Assembly: GCF_041537905.1 (NCBI RefSeq)
Contig: NZ_JBGRUO010000004.1
Coordinates: 1 to 64,000, forward strand
Length of the DNA: 64,000 nucleotides
Origin: Ruegeria_C sp041537905
GTDB lineage: Bacteria > Pseudomonadota > Alphaproteobacteria > Rhodobacterales > Rhodobacteraceae
Direction: 5' to 3'
Shown: one piece after another, positions 27,832 to 37,027 of the stretch
How positions within the stretch are numbered: the first letter of the stretch is position 1
Layout of the letters: every line of letters begins with the position of its first letter
Notes under the pieces: generated by a model
Database searches by the model: none
Told to the model about the DNA's origin: nothing
The model's input: the letters and a program-made list of their open reading frames with translations, nothing else
Translations under genes and position numbers: made by a program

Positions 27832-28741
27832 AGCGCACCCTCGGATCGAGAACGGCGTAAAGAAGGTCGACGATCAGGTTGAAGACCACAACAAAGACGG
27901 CAACGATCACCACCGTGCCCATCACCAGCGTGTAGTCGCGGTTCAGCGCGCCGATCACGAAATAGCGCCCGATGCCTGGCAGGTTGAACACCTGTTCCAC
28001 CACGATAGAGCCTGTCAGCAGCGCTGCAGCGGCGGGGCCGAGATAGCTGATCGCGGGCAGAATGGCGGCGCGCAGCGCGTGTTTGCCGACCACCATGTGG
28101 GTGGGCAGACCATAGGCTCGCGCGGTGCGCACATGGTCGGACCGGAGCGCCTCGATCATCGAACCACGGATCAGCCGGGTCACCACCGCGATCTGCGGCA
28201 GGGCCAGCGCGATCACCGGCAGGATCATCTGGTTCCACTGGCCCCAGCCCTGCGCGGGCAACCAGCTCAGGATCACCGCAAAGACCAGCGACAGAACCGG
28301 CGCAACCACAAAGTTCGGCACCGTGATGCCGAAGGTCGCCACCGCGATCACCGCGAAATCGGTCTTGGTGTTCTGGCGCAGCGCAGCGATAGAGCCCAGC
28401 AACGAGCCAAGGACCAGCGCCAGGATCAGAGCAGTCGCCCCAAGCTGTACCGAGATCGGCAGCCCTTCGGCCAGAATCTCGTGGACCCGCTTGTCGCGAT
28501 AGATAAAGGACGGGCCCATATCACCCTGAAACAGGTTGCTCAGGTAGATTCCGTATTGCTGCCACAAGGGCTTGTCCAAGCCGAACGTGGCGTTGAGGTT
28601 GGCCATCACCGTGGCCTCAAGCGTCCGCTCCTGATCGAAGGGGCCACCAGGCGCAAGGCGCATCATGAAGAACGCTGCGGTGACGATGATAAATAGGGTC
28701 GGTATGGCGGAAAGGAGCCGCCTTAACGCATAGCTGAGCAT
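27824..28741 (-). CDS. Oligopeptide ABC transporter permease (OppB-like)
   Basis: The 305-residue permease has the usual N-terminal span (LLSAIPTLFIIVTAAFFMMRLAPGGPFD, about 9-36) with the conserved LAPGGPF, five further spans and the EAA loop (RAYGLPTHMVVGKHALRAAILP, near 205-226). It forms the heterodimeric channel with the OppC-like protein. It is the first permease after the binding-protein gene, 64 bases downstream of it. Confidence 0.93.
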   Translation of the reverse strand: MLSYALRRLLSAIPTLFIIVTAAFFMMRLAPGGPFDQERTLEATVMANLNATFGLDKPLWQQYGIYLSNLFQGDMGPSFIYRDKRVHEILAEGLPISVQLGATALILALVLGSLLGSIAALRQNTKTDFAVIAVATFGITVPNFVVAPVLSLVFAVILSWLPAQGWGQWNQMILPVIALALPQIAVVTRLIRGSMIEALRSDHVRTARAYGLPTHMVVGKHALRAAILPAISYLGPAAAALLTGSIVVEQVFNLPGIGRYFVIGALNRDYTLVMGTVVIVAVFVVVFNLIVDLLYAVLDPRVRYD

Positions 28742-28805
28742 GGATTTGCCAAAGGAGTAGAATGGGTTGATGCCGGAGCGCAGGCCCCGGCACCCAGGTC
28801 AGGGT

Positions 28806-30392
28806 TTACTCGGACAGGCTGATGAAGCGCGTCGGGTGTACGTCCTGAATATTGCTCTCATGACCGGACAGTTTCGGCGAAACCAGATTCATCGACGTGT
28901 AGTAAAGCAAGGGGATGAACGGCAGATCGCGCATGAACAGACCTTCGGCCTGCTGCAGAAGGGCCGCGCGCTTGTCCAGATCGGTTTCAGCGGCGGCCTG
29001 ATCCATCAACCCGTCATATTCGGGGTTATTGTAGCGGGCATAGTTGAACCCGTCATTGTCGGATTCGACCATAAACAGAAAGTTCTGCGGGTCGGAATAA
29101 TCCCCGATCCAGCCAGCCCGTGCCACGTCGAAATCGCCGCGGTCGCGCAGATGTGCGTAGTGAGCCGAGATGTCGCGCACATTGTATTCTACATTCACGC
29201 CCAGATTGGCCCACATATCGCCGATCGCGGTGGCCACGTTCTTGTGGTTTTCCGAGGCGTTATACATGATCTCAATGGTGACCGGGCTGTCGGGCGAGAT
29301 GCCCTTGGCGGCCAGGATCTCGGCGGCCTTGTCTTCGCGGTCCAGCATTGACATGCCAAAATACTCGGTCTCCGGCGAGCCGACTGAATAGTTGCCGATG
29401 CCAGGCGGCACAAAGCTCTCGGCGGCGATCATGTTGGTGAAAATCTCATCCGCCAGAAACTCGCGGTCGATCGCCATGGAAAGGGCCTGACGGACTTCGG
29501 GATCGGCCAGAACCTCGTCCTCGTGGTTGAGCGCATAATAATAGGTGCCCAGATAGGGCGTGATGCGCGTGGCATCGCCATGTGCGGATTTGAGACGTTC
29601 CAGATCTTCGGCGGGCAGGTCGTCGCAGCTGTGTACTTCACCCGCTTCCCAAGCACGCACGCATGTCGCCCGATCCTCGAATGGCAGAAAGTTGACTTGG
29701 TCGATGGCGACATTCGCGGCATCGTGAAAATTGGGATTCTTGGTCAGGACGACCTTGTTGTTGAGGATATTCTCGCTCAGCGTATAGGCCCCGTTCGACA
29801 CCATATTGCCAGGCTGCACGAAATCCGCGCCATGCGCCTCAACCGTGCCCGGATGCAGGGGTAGTCCAGTCTGGTGGGTCAGCAGTTCGATAAAGAACGG
29901 GGTGGCTTGCGCCAGCGTGATTTCCAGCGTCTTGTCGTCCAGCGCCTTAGCGCCCAATTCCGACGGTTCAACCTCACCCTTGTTGATCGCCTCTGCGTTC
30001 TGGATCGGGTAGAGGATGTTGGCATATTTCGCGCCGGTCTCGGGCGTCATGATCCGCCGCAGCGAAAAGACGAAATCGCCCGCTGTCACCGGGTCACCAT
30101 TCGACCATTGCGCATCCTCACGCAACTTAAATGTGTAGACGAGACCGTCATCGGTCACTTCCCATTCCTCGGCCACGCCGGGCACGACCTCAGCCTTTTC
30201 GTTGTAGATGACCAGACCTTCGTAGAGATCACGCAGGATGTGCGCCTCGACGGTGGTCGATGTCTTATGCTGGTCCAGCGTCTCGGGATTACCCGAATTG
30301 CCCCGCATATAGGTCGCCGCGCTTGCTGCGCTTGTTAGACCTGCGAGGATGGTGGCGGATAGAAGTGTGGTTTTGATCGATAGAGTCATCAT
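28806..30392 (-). CDS. Oligopeptide-binding protein (SBP family 5)
   Basis: The 528-residue periplasmic binding protein has a signal peptide (about 1-23, ending SAASAATY) and the family 5 signature regions: NPETLDQHKTSTTVEAHILRDLYEGL near residue 32 and PEVRQALSMAIDREFLADEIF near 305. It resembles OppA and would deliver peptides to the permeases encoded downstream. The start follows GGGAGGGAG; the longer open frame upstream is not coding. It heads the four-gene operon. Confidence 0.92.
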   Translation of the reverse strand: MMTLSIKTTLLSATILAGLTSAASAATYMRGNSGNPETLDQHKTSTTVEAHILRDLYEGLVIYNEKAEVVPGVAEEWEVTDDGLVYTFKLREDAQWSNGDPVTAGDFVFSLRRIMTPETGAKYANILYPIQNAEAINKGEVEPSELGAKALDDKTLEITLAQATPFFIELLTHQTGLPLHPGTVEAHGADFVQPGNMVSNGAYTLSENILNNKVVLTKNPNFHDAANVAIDQVNFLPFEDRATCVRAWEAGEVHSCDDLPAEDLERLKSAHGDATRITPYLGTYYYALNHEDEVLADPEVRQALSMAIDREFLADEIFTNMIAAESFVPPGIGNYSVGSPETEYFGMSMLDREDKAAEILAAKGISPDSPVTIEIMYNASENHKNVATAIGDMWANLGVNVEYNVRDISAHYAHLRDRGDFDVARAGWIGDYSDPQNFLFMVESDNDGFNYARYNNPEYDGLMDQAAAETDLDKRAALLQQAEGLFMRDLPFIPLLYYTSMNLVSPKLSGHESNIQDVHPTRFISLSE

Positions 30393-30561
30393 GGTTCTCC
30401 CTCCCTGATAACGTTTCGCATCCCCTTTCCTACTGCCGAGTCTCGGGCCGACACAACCCCGACAGGAAACAATCAGCCCCATTGGGCCCGAACAATCTCT
30501 AACACGAACAATAATGTCGCGCCTTGGCTTCAACCTTTACGATTGTGTCATGATGAGCCTG

Positions 30562-31884
30562 TCATGGCGCAAAACTCGAAGGCACGCCAAAAGGCGTTTT
30601 ATCCGCATTCCGCCCGGTCAAGGCATGCATAAACGCAACCAGATCGGCGATTTCATCGTCATTCAGGGTCAGCGATTCGATATCTCGCGCCAAGCTCTGG
30701 CGCTGGATTTCGCGCCCGTCTTGCCAGATCACGAAATCGGTGGCCGTAAGCCATTCCGCCTCGGGCAGCTGCGCCAATTCGGGGGTCCATTCAGCTAGCG
30801 CCCACTCGGGGTTCAGGTGATGGCGTATGATCCCTTCCAGCGTGGGATAGGCTCCGTTATGGCCATATGGTCCTGTTAGAGCCACATTTCGCAGCATTGG
30901 CGTGCGAAACCGATAGGCATCCTCAAGCCGGTCGCTTTCACCCATCCGCCCGACATCGCGCGCGTATGGATCAAAGCGGCGGGTTCTGCCGGGGCCAAAG
31001 GGCGGCAGGCCAAGTGCGTGAAACTTCTGATCGGACAAGAGCGGCCCGGAATGACATGCGGCGCATTCCGCCTTGCCATAGAACAGTTCCATCCCGCGTT
31101 TCTGCGGGGTGGTCAGCGCAGTCTTATCGCCGCGCAGATACGCATCAAACGGGCTGTCGATGCTCTGCCACTCGACTGCCATGAAAGCCGCCAGCGCATT
31201 GCCGATCTCAACAATCGTCACTTGATCCGGCGTTTCGATATGGTCGAACGCCATCACAAAGCCCTGTTCATACTTCGGATCGGTGCGCACCCGCTTGGCC
31301 AGAATCGGCCAGGCCGCGTCGATCCGATCATGCACCGCGCCGATGATCTCGTTCTCCGCAGGATTGCCCGCCATCTCGAATTGCGCCACCAGTGGAAACA
31401 GCGCCTGCGCAGCCAGAAGCGAGGTCAAACCCTGTGGCAGCCACTCTTCGGCGGGCGAGTCGAAGCCGTTGCCGAACTGGTCCGACTTGCTCAACCGGCC
31501 ATCATGGAAAAACGTGTGCAGATCGCGCGCACCCAGATTCCACAAGCCCGGCGCGTTGCGCGGGATGCGTTTCTTGATCCGGCTGTCGCCCGTCCCCGCA
31601 TGCCGTTCAGTGCCCAGCCCGACACCGCCCTCGCCGATGCCCAAAGACAACCCGTCGGAGGTGCCGAAATCGGGGTGGTGGCAATGGGCGCAGGTGATAT
31701 TCCGGTTGCCCGACAGGATCGGATCGTAAAAGAGTTGGTGACCCAGCGCTGCCTGTTTCGGGTCGGCCTGAATGAAATCCGCATCGCTCAGCGGGCGCGG
31801 CAGCGGCTCTGCCGTGACGGGCAATGACAAGACGAGGAAGATTAAGCCATGTATCGCCTGCTGTTTCTTTTGTTCCTGGCACAA
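30562..31884 (-). CDS. Di-haem cytochrome c peroxidase/MauG family protein
   Basis: The protein (about 440 residues) has two CxxCH haem sites: ITCAHCHHP in the N-terminal half and ECAACHSGP in the C-terminal half, with FRTPMLRNVALTGPYGHNGA near the second as in cytochrome c peroxidases and MauG. It would act in the periplasm. No ATG fits: the frame lacks Met near the signal sequence (IHGLIFLVLSLPVTAEP). A TTG at 31884 preceded by AAGGGCGGG gives a plausible exported start, but it overlaps the divergent Sel1 gene by 36 bases. The start is therefore uncertain. Confidence 0.82.
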   Translation of the reverse strand: MCQEQKKQQAIHGLIFLVLSLPVTAEPLPRPLSDADFIQADPKQAALGHQLFYDPILSGNRNITCAHCHHPDFGTSDGLSLGIGEGGVGLGTERHAGTGDSRIKKRIPRNAPGLWNLGARDLHTFFHDGRLSKSDQFGNGFDSPAEEWLPQGLTSLLAAQALFPLVAQFEMAGNPAENEIIGAVHDRIDAAWPILAKRVRTDPKYEQGFVMAFDHIETPDQVTIVEIGNALAAFMAVEWQSIDSPFDAYLRGDKTALTTPQKRGMELFYGKAECAACHSGPLLSDQKFHALGLPPFGPGRTRRFDPYARDVGRMGESDRLEDAYRFRTPMLRNVALTGPYGHNGAYPTLEGIIRHHLNPEWALAEWTPELAQLPEAEWLTATDFVIWQDGREIQRQSLARDIESLTLNDDEIADLVAFMHALTGRNADKTPFGVPSSFAP

Positions 31885-32316
31885 CCCGCCCTTGGTGATA
31901 TCGAAGAGGCGCGCGATCTGATGGAAGCGGGACACTTCGAAGCGGCCTATGAGGCGCTTTGGCCAGCCGCGCGATCCGGCAACGCGGACGCCGAGGAATT
32001 GATCGGCGTGATGTATGCCATGGGTCTGGGCGTCGAGCGGGACGACATGCGGGCCTTCGACTGGTATCTGCGCGCCTCGATGAAGGGGCATCCCGGCGCG
32101 CAATCGGGAATCGGGTGGTATTACGAGGTCGGCCGAGGGCTGCCCGCGCCCGACCTGACCCGCGCCTATTTGTGGTATGCACTCTCGGCGATTGGCGGTG
32201 ACCCCGATGCGGCGATCAGCCTGGAAGAAGTCGTCAAGAAGATGACGCCGGAAGAGATCGCCAAGGCGCAGGAACTGATCGACGATTATCAACCCTGGAT
32301 GTACCCGTTTCGCTAA
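31849..32316 (+). CDS. Exported Sel1-repeat protein
   Basis: The 155-residue protein has a signal peptide (MYRLLFLLFLAQPALG, cleavage near residue 16) and two to three Sel1/TPR-like repeats (AEELIGVMYAMGLGVERDDMRAFDWYLRAS, about residues 52-81, then AQSGIGWYYEVGRG, about 87-100). Such proteins act as periplasmic or surface scaffolds. It starts inside the likely 5' end of the divergent MauG-like gene. A GAGGAAG site precedes its ATG by about 11 bases. Confidence 0.85.
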   Translation: MYRLLFLLFLAQPALGDIEEARDLMEAGHFEAAYEALWPAARSGNADAEELIGVMYAMGLGVERDDMRAFDWYLRASMKGHPGAQSGIGWYYEVGRGLPAPDLTRAYLWYALSAIGGDPDAAISLEEVVKKMTPEEIAKAQELIDDYQPWMYPFR

Positions 32317-32324
32317 AGCACGGC

Positions 32325-32351
32325 GCGCAAAAGTGGAGGCCAGTTTTGCGC
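32325..32351. terminator. Hairpin after the Sel1 gene
   Basis: A perfect 8-bp stem GCGCAAAA / TTTTGCGC with an 11-base loop follows the Sel1 stop codon. There is no T-run after it, so it may stabilise the mRNA end or act only partly as a terminator. Confidence 0.4.
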
Positions 32352-32382
32352 TCCTTGAAAGTGCGTGATCAAAAGGCGAGAC

Positions 32383-32400
32383 GGGCGGCCTGAACCGCCC
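32383..32400 (-). terminator. Hairpin after dctP
   Basis: GGGCGG / CCGCCC with a 6-base loop lies just beyond the dctP stop on the minus strand; T-rich bases (CGCCTTTT) follow. A weak terminator for the six-gene operon. Confidence 0.4.
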
Positions 32401-32414
32401 GGCCCGCTGTCAGG

Positions 32415-33479
32415 TCACTGCGTATCCGCCGCACGGCTGGCATTGATCCGCTCTTCGGCCTGGGCCACGGAGCCCACAAGCGCATCATAGGCCTGCTGGC
32501 CGCCATCCACATTGCTCGTGAACCACTCGTAAACCGGTGTTGCCGCCTCTTTGAATGCCGCCTTTTCATCAGGCGTCGGCACATAGAGGTCACCGCCACC
32601 GGCTACGAAATCCTCATAGGCCTGAATGGATTTGCGCTTGGGCGAAGCAAAAGTCGCCTGCTGAAGCTGATAAAATCCATCGACCACAACAGTGCGCAGT
32701 TCCGGCGGCAGCGACATGAACTTCTCGTTGTTCATGAACCACAGCGCGCCCATATAAGCATGCCCGTCCAGCGTGACATATTGCAGCCCGGCATCGGGGA
32801 ACTTCATGTTCATGATGTCGGTAATGCCGTTTTTAGAGCCTTCTACAACGCCGGTCTGAAAGCTGGTGAACAGTTCCGGCCATGGGATCGGGGTCGGCGA
32901 TGCGCCAAGTGCTTCCACCAGAACCTGCGGCAGGTCCGCCACCACAGTGCGGATCTTCAGACCTTCCATATCGGCAGGTCCCTGAATACGTTTCTGGGTA
33001 TTGGCAAAGTTGCGCCAGCCGCCAGTGTTGCCGATGGTCATCAGGCGTATGGCGCCGCCCGAGCCATCCGAGACCATCTGCTTCATGGACTGCATGAAGT
33101 CGCTGTCGCTGGCCAGCACCGCCTCGGCCACCCGGTCATCAGCCATCAGGTAAGGCAGATCCAGAACCTGCACGAAGGGAAAGATCCCCGAGGAGCCGCC
33201 CGAGGTGGAGATATAGATATCCACATTGCCATCAGCCACGCCCTGCAGGCATTCGGCACCGTTCGAACAAAGCTGCGTACCGATGAACAGCTCGACCTCG
33301 ATCGCACCGTTCGAGGCGGCCTCGACATAATTCTTGAAGACGACCAGACCGTCATAGTCCTCGTCATTTTCGTTCGAGTTGGCGGTCGCCCGCAGCGTAA
33401 AGTCCGCCGCTGACGCTGTTATGGCAGAGCCAGCCAGTATGGCCGCCACGGCCACCGATTTTAAGGCAGTTTTGAGCAC
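32415..33479 (-). CDS. TRAP transporter solute-binding protein (DctP family)
   Basis: The 354-residue periplasmic protein has a signal peptide (about 1-24, ending ITASAADF) and DctP-family landmarks: FKNYVEAASNGAIEVELF, the Arg-containing GLKIRTV segment (about residues 173-179) that usually binds the substrate carboxylate, and PWPELFTSFQTGVVEG near residue 199. It captures an organic acid for the DctQM permease encoded just upstream. It is last in an operon that also encodes a flavin monooxygenase, so the ligand is probably that pathway's substrate. Confidence 0.92.
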   Translation of the reverse strand: MLKTALKSVAVAAILAGSAITASAADFTLRATANSNENDEDYDGLVVFKNYVEAASNGAIEVELFIGTQLCSNGAECLQGVADGNVDIYISTSGGSSGIFPFVQVLDLPYLMADDRVAEAVLASDSDFMQSMKQMVSDGSGGAIRLMTIGNTGGWRNFANTQKRIQGPADMEGLKIRTVVADLPQVLVEALGASPTPIPWPELFTSFQTGVVEGSKNGITDIMNMKFPDAGLQYVTLDGHAYMGALWFMNNEKFMSLPPELRTVVVDGFYQLQQATFASPKRKSIQAYEDFVAGGGDLYVPTPDEKAAFKEAATPVYEWFTSNVDGGQQAYDALVGSVAQAEERINASRAADTQ

Positions 33480-33503
33480 AGCGTTTCCTCCCTGTTCAGA
33501 TAC

Positions 33504-34979
33504 TCATTGTGCGAACCCGGTCAGTCTCGGGATCGTCATTGATATGGCCGGGACATAGGTGATCAGGAAAATCACCAGAATTTCCACGGCGAGAAATGGC
33601 AGAATGGCCTTTGCGATAGTCTCAACCCTCTCTTTTGACACCGCCGCCGCCACGAATAAGACCAGCCCCATCGGTGGCGTGGCCAGGCCAACGGTCAGGT
33701 TGACGCTCATGATAATGGCGAAGTGGATCGAGTCGACGCCCAGATCGGTAAAGATCGGGCCAAGGATCGGCCCAAGGATGATGATCGCGGGTCCGGCATC
33801 CAGAAACATGCCCACGATGAACAAAAGCAGGTTGATCAGGAACAGCAGGATCAGCGGGTTCTCACTGAGATTAAGGATGAACCCCGCCAGTTGCTCGGGC
33901 GCATGGCTGAGGCTGACCACGGTTTTGAAGGCCATCGCCGCGCCCACCAGCAGCAGCACCACGGCCGAGGTGATCCCGGCATTGGTCAGGATCTGCGGCA
34001 TGTCGCGCAGGCTGAGGCTGCGCAGGATGAAGAACCCCACAAAGACCGCATAAGCCACGGCAACGGCGGCGGCCTCGGTCGGCGTAAAGACACCGGCCAG
34101 AATGCCGCCCAGGATCAGGATCGGTGTTTGCAGCGGCACCATGGCGCGTTTGCAGACCATGCGGAAATCATGGCTGACCACACGGCGCAGCCCAAGGAAG
34201 ATGCCATGAGCAATCAGCAGCGCACCGATCAGCAGGCCCCATTGGATCGCACCGCTCGCCTCAGCGCCCACCGGCATGAAGGACCATAGCAGCAGCCCCA
34301 GATTCAACCGCACCAGCAGGAAGGATACCCAGGTTTCGGTTTTGCCAAGCTTGGTACCGGTCAACACCACCCGATGCGCCGGCGGCAGTTCATACTTGTC
34401 GGCCATCAGCCGGACCATCACCATCAGCCCGACACCAACCAGAATACCCGGCACAATCCCGGCCAGAAACAGCGCCGCGACGCTTTCGCCCATCACATAG
34501 GCATAGATGATCATGATCCCCGAGGGCGGGATGATCGGGCCGATCACCGAACTGGCGGCTGTGATTGCGGCGGCGAATTTGCGGCTATAGCCCTCTTTCT
34601 CCATCGCCGGGATCAGCATTGAGCCCAGCGCCGAGGTATCGGCCACCGCCGAGCCCGAAAGCCCGGCAAACAGGATCGAGCTGAGGATATTGACCTGCGC
34701 CAACCCGCCACGCAGATGCCCCATTAGGGCCTGGCTGAACTCGACAAGCCGGATGGTGATGCCGCCCCGGTTCATCATCTCACCCGCCAGCATGAAGAAC
34801 GGGATCGCCATCAGCGGAAAGCTGTCCATGCCATTATAGACGTTGCGATAGAGCAGCGTGATGTCCTTTTCCTGCCCGCTGAGCCACAACAGCAAACCCG
34901 GCGCTGCAAGCAGCCCGAAAAAGACGGGCAGCCCGATCAGCAGAAAGAACAGAAAGGCGGGCAGGAACCAGATCAGCAT
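33504..34979 (-). CDS. TRAP transporter large permease (DctM family)
   Basis: The 491-residue inner-membrane protein has about 12 to 14 hydrophobic spans. Conserved stretches are AGEMMNRGGIT, IGPIIPPSGIMIIYA (near residue 150) and the C-terminal VGLATPPMGLVLF. It uses a Na+ gradient to import acids bound by DctP. It is slightly longer than typical DctM (about 430) because of extra residues between spans in the middle (around 205-270). Its ATG follows directly on the dctQ stop codon. Confidence 0.94.
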   Translation of the reverse strand: MLIWFLPAFLFFLLIGLPVFFGLLAAPGLLLWLSGQEKDITLLYRNVYNGMDSFPLMAIPFFMLAGEMMNRGGITIRLVEFSQALMGHLRGGLAQVNILSSILFAGLSGSAVADTSALGSMLIPAMEKEGYSRKFAAAITAASSVIGPIIPPSGIMIIYAYVMGESVAALFLAGIVPGILVGVGLMVMVRLMADKYELPPAHRVVLTGTKLGKTETWVSFLLVRLNLGLLLWSFMPVGAEASGAIQWGLLIGALLIAHGIFLGLRRVVSHDFRMVCKRAMVPLQTPILILGGILAGVFTPTEAAAVAVAYAVFVGFFILRSLSLRDMPQILTNAGITSAVVLLLVGAAMAFKTVVSLSHAPEQLAGFILNLSENPLILLFLINLLLFIVGMFLDAGPAIIILGPILGPIFTDLGVDSIHFAIIMSVNLTVGLATPPMGLVLFVAAAVSKERVETIAKAILPFLAVEILVIFLITYVPAISMTIPRLTGFAQ

Positions 34980-35570
34980 CTATTCACTCCCCAGCATTTC
35001 GACATCATCGATGGGGCGCAAACGGTCTCCGCCCCCCATCAGCGTCACAAGACCTCGCAGGATCAGCTCGATATTGACCGAGGTCAGCAGGATCACACCG
35101 ACCAGCAACGAGGCCATCATCCAGCTGCGCGGTATCCGGTACCAGTCGTCAAAGGAAATCGAGACCGGCAGGTAGAGCGACGCGGTGGTGAACTTGCCCC
35201 CGAACCCGGTGACTTCACCCCATCCGATCCCGATCGCAACAACCAGCACCAGCAAAGAGACGATCAGCAGAAACAGGCTGAGGATCTGCCCCGGAATGCT
35301 GGGCAGCGCGCGACCAAACATATCGATGGCGACAAAGCCGCCGCGCCGGAACGCTGTGGGCGCCATCAGGCCGGTCATCCACAACATGCAGAACCGAGCG
35401 GCCTCATCCGGCCAGGGCAGCGCGTTGTTCAGAACATATCGGAAAAACACCTGAATCAGGATCGCAAGCACCATCGCGGCAATCGCGACAACGCCAATGG
35501 CACGACCGATCCGCAATGCGAATTCGTTCACGAAGCCAATCGGTGCAAGCACCGACAATAATCCGCCCAT
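34980..35570 (-). CDS. TRAP transporter small permease (DctQ family)
   Basis: The 196-residue protein has four hydrophobic spans (about 25-47, 62-80, 97-120, 148-170) and the DctQ motif FFRYVLNNALPWPDEAARFCMLWM (split: FFRYVLNNAL then PWPDEAARF, residues 42-60). It pairs with DctM. It starts 51 bases after the flavin reductase gene, so the transporter genes probably belong to the same transcript as the three oxidoreductase genes. Confidence 0.92.
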   Translation of the reverse strand: MGGLLSVLAPIGFVNEFALRIGRAIGVVAIAAMVLAILIQVFFRYVLNNALPWPDEAARFCMLWMTGLMAPTAFRRGGFVAIDMFGRALPSIPGQILSLFLLIVSLLVLVVAIGIGWGEVTGFGGKFTTASLYLPVSISFDDWYRIPRSWMMASLLVGVILLTSVNIELILRGLVTLMGGGDRLRPIDDVEMLGSE

Positions 35571-35621
35571 GCGGATCGCCCTCCCTTTGGTGCCTGCCGG
35601 GTTCGACAGGGCTTGCTGCGC

Positions 35622-36140
35622 TTATTGCTGCGCGAATTGGCCGAACTTGCCGGCAAAAAAGGCCAATGCGTCCCCTTCGGACATTTCGACCTGGTCTACT
35701 TCTCCTACTATGATCACGTGATCGCCCGCCTCGTGGCACGCTACATGACGGCAGACGAACCGCGCCAGACAGCCGGGGATCAGCGGAACACCGGCTTCGT
35801 TTTCGAGATAATCAAAATCATTCAGCGCCGTCGCATCCTGCGAGCAGGCCCAGCACAGCTCACTCTGATCCGACGCCAAGACGTGAATCGCAAATTGCTC
35901 TGCATCGCGGAACAGTGGAAACCGACGAGAGCCCTTGCTGGGCGCCCACATCACCAGTGGCGGGTCCAGTGACAGCGATGAGAAACTGTTGGCGGTGATG
36001 CAAAGCGGCCCGTTGTCACCGGCGCAGGTCACCACCGTCACGCCCGTGGCGAATTTCGCAAACGCGTCGCGCAATTGCCGCGGGTTGGCGGTGTCGGGTT
36101 CAAACACCACCGGGGTCTTTGGAGAGAAGGCGTTCATCAC
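35622..36140 (-). CDS. Flavin reductase-like protein (FMN reductase)
   Basis: The 172-residue protein belongs to the flavin reductase domain family: LRDAFAKFATGVTVVTCAGDNG near residue 23, GPLCITANSFSSLSLDPPLVMWA near 44, and HVIIVGEVDQVE near 140. It would supply reduced FMN to a two-component monooxygenase, most likely the SsuD-like enzyme of the same operon. Its start overlaps the aldo/keto reductase stop by four bases (ATGA). Confidence 0.9.
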   Translation of the reverse strand: MMNAFSPKTPVVFEPDTANPRQLRDAFAKFATGVTVVTCAGDNGPLCITANSFSSLSLDPPLVMWAPSKGSRRFPLFRDAEQFAIHVLASDQSELCWACSQDATALNDFDYLENEAGVPLIPGCLARFVCRHVACHEAGDHVIIVGEVDQVEMSEGDALAFFAGKFGQFAQQ

Positions 36141-37027
36141 GGCACCTCCTTGCCCAGAGCGGCCTCATAGAGGCGGAACCAGCTTTCCCGGTCGAGCGTG
36201 ACCTTGAGCGCGTCCGAGATACGGGCAATCCGATCCAGTTTGTTGGTGCCCATCACCGGCAGGATGCCCGCAGGATGGGCCAGCAGAAACGCCACGGCCA
36301 CCGCAGACCGGTCCACGCCCGCCTCGGCAGCGATCTCGTCTGCGATCTGCGCGGCTTTGCTTTGTCCGGTCATCAGCGCACCCCCTCCCAGTGGGGACCA
36401 GGCCATCAGAGGATGGCCGTGCTGCTGATGATAAGCCAGATCGCCGTTCGAGAAAGGTGTTATTTCGGAAAGGGATATCTCGATCTGATTTGTGATCAGC
36501 GGCGTCTTCATCGCCGATTGAAGCAGCGACCAGTCCCAGGGACGGAAATTCGACACGCCAACGCTGCGCACCTTGCCCGAGTCCACAACCGCATCCAGCG
36601 CCGCGCCGGCCTCATGGTGATCCATGAACGGATCGGGCCGGTGGATCAGCAGCAGATCAATATGATCGATCGCCATCAGCCGCAGCGAGTGATCGACGGA
36701 CGCCTCGATATGGGCGCGCGAGGTATCGTAGTATTTGACCTTGGCGTCCGAGTACCGCCCGCAAGGCGCAACGATCCCGCATTTGGTTACGATCTCCATC
36801 CGGTTGCGCAGGGCGGGATCGGATTTCAGCGCATTGCCCAGCACCTCTTCGGCGCCATAGTCGCCATAGATATCGGCCTGATCGAACGAGGTGATCCCCT
36901 GATCCAGACAGGCATTGATCTTGGCGATCACATGCTGCGGCGAGGTGTCAGCACCATCGGCCAGCCGCCACATGCCATAGACGATGCGGCTCAGCTCCAG
37001 TTCAGTGCCCAGTTTGACGCGATCCAT
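36137..37027 (-). CDS. Aldo/keto reductase
   Basis: The 296-residue NADPH-dependent oxidoreductase has the family features: FDQADIYGDYGAEEVLGNAL (catalytic Asp and Tyr near residues 50-55), a catalytic Lys in EIVTKCGI, HIDLLLIHRPDPF (catalytic His) and GVSNFRPWDWSLLQ. It resembles the YdhF subgroup. It probably reduces or detoxifies an aldehyde or ketone released by the monooxygenase next to it. Start and stop overlap both neighbouring genes (TGATG and ATGA), showing tight coupling. Confidence 0.9.
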   Translation of the reverse strand: MDRVKLGTELELSRIVYGMWRLADGADTSPQHVIAKINACLDQGITSFDQADIYGDYGAEEVLGNALKSDPALRNRMEIVTKCGIVAPCGRYSDAKVKYYDTSRAHIEASVDHSLRLMAIDHIDLLLIHRPDPFMDHHEAGAALDAVVDSGKVRSVGVSNFRPWDWSLLQSAMKTPLITNQIEISLSEITPFSNGDLAYHQQHGHPLMAWSPLGGGALMTGQSKAAQIADEIAAEAGVDRSAVAVAFLLAHPAGILPVMGTNKLDRIARISDALKVTLDRESWFRLYEAALGKEVP

